From: Periplaneta americana
Taxonomy: Eukaryota; Arthropoda; Insecta; Blattodea; Blattidae
NCBI RefSeq assembly: GCF_040183065.1
Contig: NC_091130.1
Span: forward strand, 128,999,914 to 129,063,913
Direction: 5' to 3'
DNA: 64,000 nucleotides
The first letter of the stretch is position 1. The number at the start of each line of letters is the position of its first letter. Below are positions 10,892-21,014 of the stretch, one piece after another. The translations under genes and the position numbers were made by a program. The notes beneath the pieces are model-generated. The model searched no databases. It saw only the letters and a program-made list of their open reading frames with translations, and was not told the origin of the DNA.

Positions 10892-11154
10892 GAACTATAA
10901 ATATTGGAGACTTCGCTCTGGGATTGCTACAGACTAGGAGAGAATCATATGGCATTATTCACCGTTGTGAAACATGTGGTCGTAGTTATCGCCATAAGGA
11001 GAATCTAACACGCCATATCAGAGTTGAATGTGGCAAAGAAGCTCAATTCTATTGCATGTATTGTCATTATAAAACAAAACATAAACATGATTTGTTACGT
11101 CATATAAAATGTCGTCATTCATATGCTACATCTAACACTGTGTTGTTTAAGTGA
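10892..11154 (+). CDS. lola: lola-type alternative terminal exon 2
   Basis: Starts after TGCTGTTGCAG and enters in the same phase as exon 1 (one base supplied upstream, then GA). About 86 residues: a linker (TINIGDFALGLLQTRRES), then C2HC finger CETCGRSYRHKENLTRH..VEC and C2H2 finger CMYCHYKTKHKHDLLRH..CRH. The signature between the fingers is VECGKEAQFYC. TGA at 11152-11154; AATAAA at 11210, 11525 and 11553. About 83% identical by eye to exon 4 across the fingers, but clearly different from exon 1. The role is an isoform-specific DNA-binding tail of a BTB protein, by analogy with Drosophila lola. Confidence 0.87.
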
Positions 11155-12325
11155 AAAAAAAAAAAATGTACTGAAGGAGAGAGGTAGGGGAAAGGAGGGA
11201 GTGTAAAAAAATAAAGAAAAAAGTATGCATTTTACTGTGATAAATTACTATACAGCTCTGATATTTAAAAAAATATGTAAAGGTGTGAATTGTTATTGAA
11301 AAAAAAAATCAGTTTTGTTTACTGGCACTGTAGAATATACAAGGACGACTGCTGTTTGAATAGTGATTGTTTATAGCAAATATTTTTTATCTTTAAAATC
11401 AAATACCGTTACATTAAAATAAAAATGCTGTTGAATTTTAAAAATAATACTGTAGTCCATTTCTGAAAATATAAAGTAAAACTTTAATTTTGCAAAGTAC
11501 CTGACAATTGTTTTTCTGTTGCAAAATAAACAAAACATATTCTGAAAATGTCAATAAATTTTTATTCTTAATATATATGATACAATTGTATTTATTGTAA
11601 CGAATATATTTAATCTATAAAAAAATGAATCCAAATATTTTGCACAGGTCTTCATGCCTGGATTATAGTGCTTAGATAATTTCAGTGTTACAGACTTGAG
11701 GCTGTTTTGTTTATACATCATACAAATTATAGAGGTGGTAATATTAGTTTGATTTTAATAATGTTTTATGTGTTAGTGATAGTGTCACATTAAAGATTAG
11801 AACGAAGTTCAACTGAAAATAGAATGTGTAGGCCTACATGAAGACATGAAGCATAATATATGAATTATGATATAATAAAGACACTTCTTTAAAAAAAAAA
11901 AAAAGGACGAAATATTACGAGATATTACTGGTGTTTTTTAAACATACCTATGTAATATTCTATCTAGATATTATTCTTAATGTAGCTGTATTTACCCATA
12001 ATTGCCTAGCCAATCGTGACTATTTCTCCCAGGAACTTGTTTTCTTGTCTGTTTTCTGAATCTTTTGAATCTTTAGAAGTGAGGGACCATGACTATTTTA
12101 ATTGAACTCTTTAAGTTTGCGTTGTTTCTGTAATGACTTAAGAGGTTATAAATCCACGAATTTTGCATTATTTTCTATAAAAATTCTTAATGTGCTTTAA
12201 ATATAGATAAATTTATTATTGTAGATCATTCATGTTAGTTAATTGGATAAACCTGCGAATAACTAGTTTTATAATTTTTTCTCTTCAGTTACTTTTATTA
12301 TAATATTATATACTGATTTTTGCAG
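11155..12325. other. 3' UTR and intron between exons 2 and 3
   Basis: AT-rich, with several AATAAA hexamers between 11210 and 11560 that could end exon 2 transcripts. A T-rich tract and TGATTTTTGCAG lead into exon 3. No repeat recognised. Confidence 0.5.
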
Positions 12326-12543
12326 TTTGGAGGTGTACGTTGAGCGAAATATCGGCACAACAGCACAAAACTTACCAATGCAACAACTGCGGAAAAGTTT
12401 ATCGTCAGCATTGTTCTTTGTGGAGACATGAACGTTATGAGTGTGGCAAACCAGCTATGTTCCAGTGTCCAGTTTGCAGTTATCGAGCAAAACAGAAAAG
12501 CAATTTAGTCATGCATTTGCGTCATGTACATAAAAATGATTAA
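12326..12543 (+). CDS. lola: lola-type alternative terminal exon 3
   Basis: Begins after TTTTTGCAG (12318-12325) in the common phase. About 71 residues with a very short linker (WRCTLSEISAQQHKT), then C2HC finger CNNCGKVYRQHCSLWRH..YEC and C2H2 finger CPVCSYRAKQKSNLVMH..HVH. It ends KND and TAA at 12541-12543. AATAAA at 12545 is probably too close to the stop, and 12988 is a better candidate. It is the closest paralogue of exon 1: the block ECGKPAMFQCP and YRAKQK are identical. The position-specific differences in finger 1 (RQHC for LRYR) fall in the recognition helix, so DNA preference could differ. Confidence 0.87.
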
Positions 12544-14482
12544 AAATAAATTGTTTAATTTTTCTGTCTACTTTTATATTCACAGAATAATTTTTGTAAT
12601 TACTATGTAAAAGAACTCAGTTGTTAAGTCCTTCAAAACAGTTTTCATGTTGGTTGAATTTACTTTTGAAGTGATTATTAATTTTTGCATTAAAATTGAC
12701 ATTAATATTTTTAGTCATATTGAGATTTCCAAAAGCAGGAGACAAAGAAGGGAGAATATATTATAAAGACAGTTTCTGTCTCATTATATATGGAAATATT
12801 GACATTACAGTTCATTTTCTTATTTTAATTGCTGTTTTCAGGATTATCAGAACTTCATCTCATTTATTAGGTAAATTGAACTTCAAATACAATGTTTATA
12901 AGTTAGATTATTCATTACATTCAGATTCTGTACAATGGTTAGAACAGTATACAACAAATTGATTGTTCACTATTGTTTATAGGTATTAATAAATTTTTAT
13001 GACCAAAGAACATTGGTTTTTTCATTCAGTTCCTACTTTTCCTTATTTCACGTCAAACATACTTCACTCTTTAATATTATTAAAATGATTTATGTGTATG
13101 TCCAAGGAGGAAATTCCTAAATGTGAACTACCAAAATGTCCTGTAACAGTGCTTCAGTTTGCTGTAAACATAAAGTTTTGTAAAGCATTAAAATTAAATT
13201 TAAATATTTAAATTTAATTCCTTCTTATATTAAGAGCGAATTATAAACATTTATTCTGAATGGTGCATGTGTTGTGAATAATGTACTTTAACCGAATGTG
13301 GACAAGAATATAATATGTATAAATACAGTAGTGTACAGTCAGTTTATATTTTCGTAAGGATTTGCTCTCTCAAAATGATGATGAATCTGGAAATTAATTT
13401 CACCTCGCTTTATTTCAGTTTTGTTAGATTGGTAATCGTTTTCATTTCTTAAATATTCCTGAAGTAAAAGTTAATACTTTTCGACAATACTACTAGTCAG
13501 TATACAGTAGACTCTGATTCTCCATTCACTTGTTTTCTTTGTGATAAATGCTCCGATTGGTTGCTTGGTTGGTTAGTACCTAATGCTCAGCTATTTGACA
13601 ACGGAGCTATAGTCATCTTGCAATCCAGTAGTGCTGAACAATATTAATAACTGGAGGAAGAGCTTCACATATCAGTAGTGATTTCTATCAATTTGTAGGA
13701 TCATTTTTACATAAGATGCAATTTTCCGAAGTTAAAATTACAATCTCATATAGACGCATGTTCAAGCGATCATGTTGAATAAGAAAATTGGATTTTGGCA
13801 CATCAGATTTTCGAAATTCTGATATAGATAATGAATTGCTCACTGGAGACATTCTCATGGTTTACCTGATGCAAATTTTTTGAAAGAGTTTCTGTTGTTC
13901 TGTCGGCAACATTCTATTTTAGCCGATTCAAATGGGCAGATAAACTTGGTTTTTGTTTCATCATTGTTTGATACACTCTTTTGACACTTGTATAATCATT
14001 GATTAACAATAACTTCTTTACTGTGTTAATATTATAAAATTGGTGTTTGCATTTTCACAACTGTCCTTCCCTAATGGGCTGGAATAAAAATGCTCAAATA
14101 TGAAGTGGTTATGTGGTAATATGTTATGTGCTAAGTTTTAATAATTATTAATCCAAATTTTATTACTCAATTTTTTTTTTTATTTATTTGAGATAAATCA
14201 GAAAATGAAACTTTTATTTTGTTGAGTGCTAATCAAAGAATAAATTTAAAACTGTCATGTGTGTTGTTTTGTCTTGCATGATAGTGCAAAATTCATAATT
14301 ACATTGAGAGAAAATGGCCTAACAACGTCAAGATTTCATTTTGAGAAATATTTATTATCCTCTTTCACACAAGGCTAACTAAGCAAGAGTCTTGCTTTAA
14401 TACTGAATCTTATTCTTAACATAGTTCTTTTCTAGGAGTTATAGAACACTGTTACAATAAAACATATCTCTTATTGTTTTAG
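12544..14482. other. 3' UTR and intron between exons 3 and 4
   Basis: No mobile element recognised in nearly 2 kb, one of the cleanest stretches in the window. It ends in TTATTGTTTTAG, the exon 4 acceptor. Confidence 0.5.
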
Positions 14483-14730
14483 GATGCTATGATTTGGATG
14501 ACTTAAGTCAAGCATTGCTGACTCCAGTGGCAGAATGGAATATGGAATTTTGTATGCATCGGTGTGAAAAGTGTGGGCGTAGCTATCGACATAGAGAAAA
14601 TCTGCTACGTCACATTCGAGTTGAGTGTGGAAAAGAAGCACAGTTTTACTGTATATATTGTAAATATAAGACTAAACATAAAAACAATCTTCTTCGACAC
14701 TTACGTTGTCGTCATCAAATTACTTGTTAG
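14483..14730 (+). CDS. lola: lola-type alternative terminal exon 4
   Basis: Starts after CTTATTGTTTTAG in the common phase (one upstream base, then GA). About 81 residues: acidic linker CYDLDDLSQALLTP, then C2HC finger CEKCGRSYRHRENLLRH..VEC and C2H2 finger CIYCKYKTKHKNNLLRH..CRH. TAG at 14728-14730; AATAAA at 15333 and 15354. It is the close paralogue of exon 2 (44 of 53 finger-region residues by eye). Together with exon 3 it repeats the exon 1-exon 2 order. Confidence 0.87.
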
Positions 14731-15603
14731 CTTAGGTATTTCTGTTCAGAATGATTCTGTAGTTATTTCGTGTCATTGATTACTTTATATTTTGTCTGCA
14801 TATGATAATCTGGAAAACAGTTTCTTAGTAATTAGTTAAAATGTATTGAACATAATTATCATAAGATAACTTTTAGTCAGTTTTAGCTGTAAAAAACATT
14901 CCAAGAAAACATTTTATTAAAAACATTGTAAAATTATTCTTAATTACTATGTAATTTTTTTGTTGGATGTTATTACAAATTGTATGGAGGTAGAGAAAGA
15001 AACTATGATGATAAAAAATGAGAGGGACTGGCAAACAAGGTCATTTCTATTACCTAATGATGATGACGACAATGACATTTAGCACATTCTTTGTATTTTA
15101 TGTGAATAGACCTATACTATTAAATAATCGATTTATGGTAATTAATATTTTGAAATAATGTAGTTTCTCCTCATATGATGAAAATATGATAGGCTACCAG
15201 TAGTTAAACAGTAATGTTTATGTTGTACATCTTAGATATATAGTAAAAACTTATGTACATTTTCAAGTATATATTCAATTTCCATATAATGAGCCTAATG
15301 TTTAATGAGTAATATGCTGTATAATAACTATTAATAAAACTGTTCTTTGTTCCAATAAACGAAACATTAAAATTGTAAAATAAAATTAGTTATTTCTTTT
15401 GTGCTTTCAGTTTGCAGATTTAACAATAAAGAGAAATATACTTGATTTTGGAAAGCTGTACTGTCATTTTACTAGATAATAAAATAGTTTTAGCATGTAG
15501 GTATTACGTTATCTGGAGAAACACCATAGAGCATTCAGACACAAGCATTATATTTATTGAGACGTCTAAATAAAGGATAAAGTTTTTAAATTTAGATATT
15601 CTT
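14731..15603. other. 3' UTR and intron after exon 4
   Basis: AT-rich 3' UTR followed by intron. No gene or repeat recognised up to the fold-back element. Confidence 0.5.
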
Positions 15604-15655
15604 ATATAAATAATTGATTAAATGGCGATCTTACTTGTGTTAATTGTGTAAGCAT

Positions 15656-15703
15656 GTGCGGCTTACAGCTGTTTCGGTGCTTCTTCACACCATCCTCAGA
15701 GCC
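15656..15703 (-). ncRNA. Hammerhead-like ribozyme core, left arm
   Basis: Exact mirror of the right-arm motif, read on the minus strand: stem I GGCU/AGCC, core CUGAGGA, stem II GGUG/CACC, GAAA, and a two-base-pair stem III. Same doubt about the extra U before stem II. Confidence 0.4.
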
Positions 15704-15777
15704 TACTAGATCTCGGCGTCATCTCGAACTTTGCTGCCTGTTGTGTGGGTGCGTTCGATTGTTGAAAAGTGGTAGTA

Positions 15778-15825
15778 GGCTCTGAGGATGGTGTGAAGAA
15801 GCACCGAAACAGCTGTAAGCCGCAC
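15778..15825 (+). ncRNA. Hammerhead-like ribozyme core, right arm
   Basis: In order: GGCU (15778-15781, stem I), CUGAGGA (15782-15788, core CUGANGA), an unpaired U, GGUG (15790-15793), an 8-base loop, CACC (15802-15805), GAAA (15806-15809), a very short stem III (AC..GU with loop AGCU), the site GUA, then AGCC closing stem I. The expected cleavage is after 15817. Short stem III hammerheads are known in Penelope-like elements. The extra U at 15789 breaks the strict consensus, so activity is uncertain. Confidence 0.42.
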
Positions 15826-15877
15826 ATGCTTACACAATTAACACGAGTAAGATCGCCATTTAATCAATTATTTATAT

Positions 15878-16199
15878 TCAAGTATTAAAAGTAGTGTACG
15901 AAAGATTCAACATAGATTCTTATATGTTTTCAGAAACTACCTTTGTTCGTGCTGTGAATGATCAATGTTACACTTATACATTCATTTTTATGCGTTATAC
16001 AGTAAGTTGATAGAATACTGGGATACATGTTGTTAGCATTTGAGAGAAAAATATTTACGGTATGGCATCTCATTTCTTAATATTTTTGTATGTCGATGAT
16101 AACAAACTACTTTTTAATGTGGAATTAAGATTTATGTGATTATTTTATTGAAGATGATGGCTTTTTATAGAGACATTAGTTTTGGGATGTTTTTATTTC
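15878..16199. other. Intron, nothing recognised
   Basis: No feature supported. Confidence 0.4.
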
Positions 16200-16620
16200 T
16201 TTTATGCTCGACCATGTAGTAATTATACACCTGGTAGCTATTTATTAAAGTTCAGGTTTTCGATTATTCTCGGATATGCAATCGAAAGACAACTAGAGAA
16301 ATGTCACGGAGGCTGGAACTCCAATACTGTCGCAGAAGGTTATGTTCTGTTACTATAATAATTAGCGTTAATTGTAAATAATATTCAAATAAATTCAATT
16401 TGTCATCACGTTTTTCAGTTCTAAATCAATTTCCAGGTTACATCAAGACTAATGTTCTCTAGGTTATATCAATGTCAATGATATTAGTGCCTCGGAAAAA
16501 ATCAATACTTTCGCGTCTGCGAACATCTCACAATTCAGGTCAGTTCCATTCGTGACTTACATAACCATAACATGCAAACTTATGTATAATTTCAAGTTAG
16601 AAATATGGTCGAGCATAAAA
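16200..16620. mobile_element. TIR element, about 420 bp
   Basis: TTTTATGCTCGACCAT at 16200-16215 is the exact inverse of 16605-16620. The interior has no coding frame. I see no clear target duplication. An inverted-repeat hairpin follows at once (16627-16746), so both may belong to one larger element. Confidence 0.6.
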
Positions 16621-16626
16621 AGTCGT

Positions 16627-16746
16627 ATGAAACTTGCCTATAATGGTAATTAAGACGCTTGTATGAAAATTATGAAACTCGCTTGCGCTCGTTTCATAAA
16701 CAAACATGCTTGTGTCTTAATTACTACCATTATAGGCTCGTTGCAT
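16627..16746. repeat. Imperfect inverted repeat (hairpin)
   Basis: GCCTATAATGGTAATTAAGAC on the left is mirrored by GTCTTAATTACTACCATTATAGGC on the right, around an inner palindrome GAAACTCGCTTGCGCTCGTTTC. Likely a MITE end or fold-back remnant. Confidence 0.6.
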
Positions 16747-16789
16747 AATGTACTATTATGCTGCAGTAATAGTAGCTTCGGTTCTCGTA

Positions 16790-17130
16790 CTACAGGATAA
16801 GTATATGCCATTGAGATGAAGTATGTGAGGCAAGCAGTAGAAAAAACGAGAAGAGATAGAATTCGAGAAGAGGTAGTCATGTTAACAGAATGGGAGAAGA
16901 GAGAAAACCGAAGCAGGTTATGAAGATGCGAGTGGAAGGAAGAACTGGGCGAGGAAGATCTTGCATTAAATGGGAGGATAGGATTGAAAGAATTGGACAG
17001 AAACGTGAGAAGACAATGGTGGATATGAAGAGATTGTATGGAGATAGATCGGAATGGGGAAGTGGATAGAACAAGGCTACTGTACTCCAACACTTAAATA
17101 TATAAAGGACAAGAAGAAGAAGAAAATGCT
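16790..17130 (+). pseudogene. LINE C-terminal tail fragment with AAG-rich end
   Basis: Plus-strand translation reads VRQAVEKTRRDRIREE, then RVEGRTGRGRSCIKWEDRI and KTMVDMKRLYGDRSEW. This is the pattern (GRxxxxWEDxI..MxxxxxDRxxW) of insect LINE C-termini. It ends near an AAGAAGAAG run at 17110-17124. Short and out of frame in places. Confidence 0.5.
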
Positions 17131-17140
17131 GTAGTAAATA

Positions 17141-17988
17141 CGAAGTAATGCGAAGCTGCAAATATTTGAATGTTATTATAGGTTACAGATTACACATGTG
17201 TATTTCTAAGCTACATAAAATGAAAACCTATATGATGTCATTTCTTTTCTCCTGTTGTTTTATATGTCAGGGATCTGGCAGTTAGTATTATATACTTTAA
17301 CGCCTCTCCATTTCAATTGAAAACAAAGCTGAAAGACTGCGTCATGTCACATACCTCGAATGTTGAGATAATCCCCAGTTTACATGGACATGGAAGCATT
17401 TTTTTCTCTGTGGCAGCCAGCGTTCGAAGCAGCTTTTTTTTTTTTTACCTTGCGGATTTAATTGAAGTGAATTTTTATGGCAGGCAGAGTAACTATCTCA
17501 TGCCCCCATGTTTTAAATTGCTACCAGTGCATTTCATTAGAACCAGGTACCCAGCTTCGAAGCCGTTAGCTCTGTGAACTTACAATATATCTATTTTCCC
17601 CTATTATCATAGTACAGGGTTGTTATCTAAGAAATTAGCAAGTTCTTTGTGGTAGTAGAAGAGAAAGAGTGGGGGAAGGGAAGTGGTCCATGGCCCATTT
17701 CTGTTAGGGCTCATCCCGACATTTGTCTTATTACTCAAGGGAAACCACGGAAAAACCTAGAGCAGGATGAGGTGTCGTGCTGATGACAAGCCAGTTGGCT
17801 ACAGTGGGGTCTGTTTTTGTATGACTCGGAACGTTTTTATGTTTCATGCTTCAGGCACGTGATAGTGTTCATGCCATATGGCACCATCAGCTTCTTTTGC
17901 ACCGGAAGTGGACATGAAGTATTTTTCCCACTTGGTCTTCAACAAAAAATACTGCTGAAAGTTGTACATATTTCTGTTTAATAAAGAC

Positions 17989-18064
<76 letters not shown>

Positions 18065-18220
18065 TTGTTTTAGAGGAATTATTCGTTTTTAAACTGCAAG
18101 TTAAAATGAAAATACGAAGATAGTTAACTTTCACAGTAGTTACAAAATATTTTGAATCACCTCATTAAAATGATTGGTATGTAACATTCATATTACAGAA
18201 TGGGTATGAACAGCTGACAC
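17141..18220. other. Intron, nothing recognised except a microsatellite
   Basis: Mostly featureless. A T-rich tract lies near 17430, and a (TTA)n run is listed separately. Confidence 0.45.
17989..18064. repeat. (TTA)n microsatellite
   Basis: About 25 uninterrupted TTA units, preceded by AATAAAGAC. Confidence 0.95.
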
Positions 18221-18231
18221 ATTTGAAAAGT

Positions 18232-18767
18232 GTATGTCTAATGCCTACCTACTTCATTTGCTTGATTCGGGTTCCGCATACTGCAGATAAATGGCAAGAC
18301 TGTGACTCATTTTCAAGTTGCACACCACTTTGGCAGGTCATGTTATGCATGATGTGTATCTGTGAAGAGTTATGTCTTGTACTAGGGTGAGTGTATGTGT
18401 AAGTGTTTATGTAAGTGTAATGTAGGAAATGAGTGAGGATGATGATGAACGTGAGAAAGGGAGAAGGGGAAACCTGATGCCGGCATGTAGCCTACACCTG
18501 CCAAATAGTACCAAGGGGCCTGCCAGGCTTAACATCCCCATCCGACAGACAAATCACTATCAACAATGACATATGCCTTCTCTTCATATTAACTGCGGAG
18601 AGATTTAGGATTTAATCCAGGCATATTGGTGCACAATTTAGTGATTAGAAGTTGTGCACTGCTATCTCTTCTAGTCCCGAGGTAGAAATTTTACATGAAA
18701 ATTTCTGACCCACCGGGAATCGAACCTGGGCCGGCTAGTCTGAAGGCAGACATGCTACCACAGAGCT
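18232..18767 (-). mobile_element. Third SINE family (SINE3), full copy of 536 bp
   Basis: The minus-strand tRNA-like head at the right has A box TAGCTCTGTGGTAGCATG and B box GGTTCGATTCC (about 18700-18765). A long body contains GCCTGGCAGGCCCCTTGG on the minus strand. ATTTGAAAAGT at 18221-18231 and 18768-18778 is an 11-bp target duplication. It resembles SINEs I recall from several insect orders. Confidence 0.85.
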
Positions 18768-18778
18768 ATTTGAAAAGT

Positions 18779-19829
18779 ATGGTACTGTATTCAAAATGTA
18801 CCATCCTACCTATGAGAGTATATGATATTCATATTGGGTTAAGAATGAATTTGGGTGCAAGAGTTCAAGTTGTTTTGGTCTGTTCGATATTTAAAGTCGT
18901 ATATGATTTTAGTTCAGACTAGTGTGAGCCAGAATGGTTTGTTATATATAATTAATTTTATACCATAAGAGGGAATATTTTTTTTGTGACTTGAAATTGC
19001 AACAACCGAAACAGTAATAAATTAAAGTCACTGAAATTTCCAGTACAGTAGCTCGTTTTCGTTTCTATTTCAGAGATAGATGCTGGAAATAAGTTGCTTA
19101 ATTGGTATAGTGCCCATATTGGACATCAGCAAGTACCAGTAGTTTAAAAGATTATTGAAAAGGAAAGGAAATAAAAAATAATTTGACCCAGTTATCTCTC
19201 AGATGGTTGATAGCTTTCTGCCAAACAGATCAGAGTGTGATTACCTGATCCTGTGATGATATACTGGTAATTATGGGGTACGGTAGGTTTTCTCAAAGTA
19301 CTGGTATATCATTTTTTCTTCAATTTTCATTCCATCATTGTCCCATTATCAGCATACCACCAGCTTGTAGTCTTTGAATGGCCTCTGCAGTTAAAAAAGA
19401 ATGTGGAATGGAAAGTTATGTTACTTTACCATTATTGTAATTCCTGATATACGTCATCAGTATTATAGTATATTATATATAGTTTTGACAAGAGTCATAA
19501 CTGGGATAGGTAATGTTATTACATAATCATATTGCGTAGAGTAGTCTGATAGAATAATAAAAGTCAAAGGAAGAGAATAATTGAGCATTGATACAGGTTG
19601 TAATGTTGTTACTAATATTTTAAAAACAACACAGACAATAATGTAGAACAATAAATTATAAAATAATTCAACATAAATTGTGAATTTGAATGCAATGGTA
19701 ACGTAACTATTTCTATATCTTTTTCTAACTTCGTTTACAAAGAAATGAGGATAACGTTTTTTTTTTTTAATATCTGGGTCATGTCATTTAATCTTAGGCA
19801 CTTTTCACTGATAAACTTGTTTTTTGTAG
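18779..19829. other. Intron before exon 5
   Basis: No gene or repeat supported. It ends in CTTGTTTTTTGTAG, the exon 5 acceptor at 19829. Confidence 0.5.
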
Positions 19830-20062
19830 ATGCAGTGGATCTTCCATGGTTGAGTATTGATGGTGAGGAAAATGGTCAATTTCGCTGCAAATTATGTGGA
19901 CGTGGTTACCGTTGGCGGGAAAGTCTGCTACGTCACTTGAGAGTGGAATGTGGAAAGGAGGCACAATTCCAATGTCCACTTTGTCCGTTGAGAACAAAAC
20001 ATAAACATAGTCTGCTACGACACGTACGCAAACATCTTGGCAGCAGCCTTCCTCAACAGTGA
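19830..20062 (+). CDS. lola: lola-type alternative terminal exon 5
   Basis: Starts after TTTTTTGTAG in the common phase. A second AG six bases downstream (TGCAG at 19831-19835) would keep the frame and drop two residues. About 76 residues: linker DAVDLPWLSIDGEENGQ, C2HC finger CKLCGRGYRWRESLLRH..VEC and a second finger CPLCPLRTKHKHSLLRH with H-x3-H spacing instead of H-x4-H. TGA at 20060-20062, AATAAA at 20359. It shares CPLC..RTKHKHSLLRH with exon 6. Role as for the other exons. Confidence 0.87.
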
Positions 20063-21014
20063 ATGTGTGTAAGTGTATAGGGGCATGGGAAGTATAGCAA
20101 AATTTGTACCCATAACATAGTTTAATGTGTGGTATTTTGTTACCCAGATTGTTCAATGTAACCGAATTCTAATAATTACATAAGTTACATTCAGTCATTG
20201 TTTATGATGTTAATGAATTAAAATCGTTCGAGTTATTTATTTCTGTTTTATATGATTTGTCTGTAATTAAAGTCATTGTATCCTATTAGGTTATATATTA
20301 TTTAAATGGTAAAACATAGAAATGACGAAATTAGTTCTCATTAATGTTTATTTGTGGAAATAAATATTTAAAAATTATTTCAAATTATAGCCTACATTTA
20401 ATTGCACAATATATTTATGTCTCCTGCAAGAATAGGTAGGTACCTATTATTTTATACACACATAATACTGAAGATCTGATACTATTGAAAGCTATAACAT
20501 TATCAAGAAGATACCTTTTACATAATACTTTCTCATTTCACATTTTACTTAGGAATTAATAAATAAAATCAATGTTTTTTTTTATAAAGTTATGACAAAT
20601 GAACTGTCCTTGACCATTTGCTTTCACATTCCTTTGCCTCTACAAATTTGCAGCTGTCCTATTAAAATTGCAAGAAGTCAACTCCAGGTTTCTTTTTTAT
20701 TTTCTTTCCTTTCACCTTAACCATATCAAATGGTAAGTGAGACATTTCCAATAACTTTGAAGTGCAACATGTTTTGTGGCATAGAAGTACGATCTGACTT
20801 TTTTTTTTCTACAGAAATTTGCGTCAAATTATGTAAGTATTTGTAGAAGAAAACTGGATGAACTACAGTTAACTAAAGTAGCTATAGGCTATTCGGTATC
20901 TCGTGAAACTTACCTGCACGTAGGGGAAGAAGAATGTGTACTAGAGAAGCTTTCCTCCATCGCTACACTTCTACTTGTAGGAAGCGAGCTCACTTACCCC
21001 CACCTTAAGGTTCT
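20063..21014. other. 3' UTR and intron after exon 5
   Basis: The 3' UTR probably extends past the AATAAA at 20359. No repeat recognised before the TIR element at about 21015. Confidence 0.45.

Larger units (their letters stand above)
15604..15877. mobile_element. Fold-back element with 105-bp inverted arms
   Basis: Arms 15604-15708 and 15773-15877 are complementary with one mismatch that I see (TACTTGTG against TACTCGTG). A 64-bp loop lies between. Arms of this kind around CACCATCCTCAGAGCC and GAAACAGCTG resemble the repeated ends of Penelope-like retroelements, as far as I recall. No RT is present here. Each arm carries a hammerhead-ribozyme-like core (see the two ncRNA entries). Confidence 0.85.

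Noticed and set aside
16650-17161. 147- and 94-residue minus-strand frames
   Set aside because: They are the complement of a plus-strand LINE tail and an AAG/GA-rich end, which produces long Ser/Leu frames.
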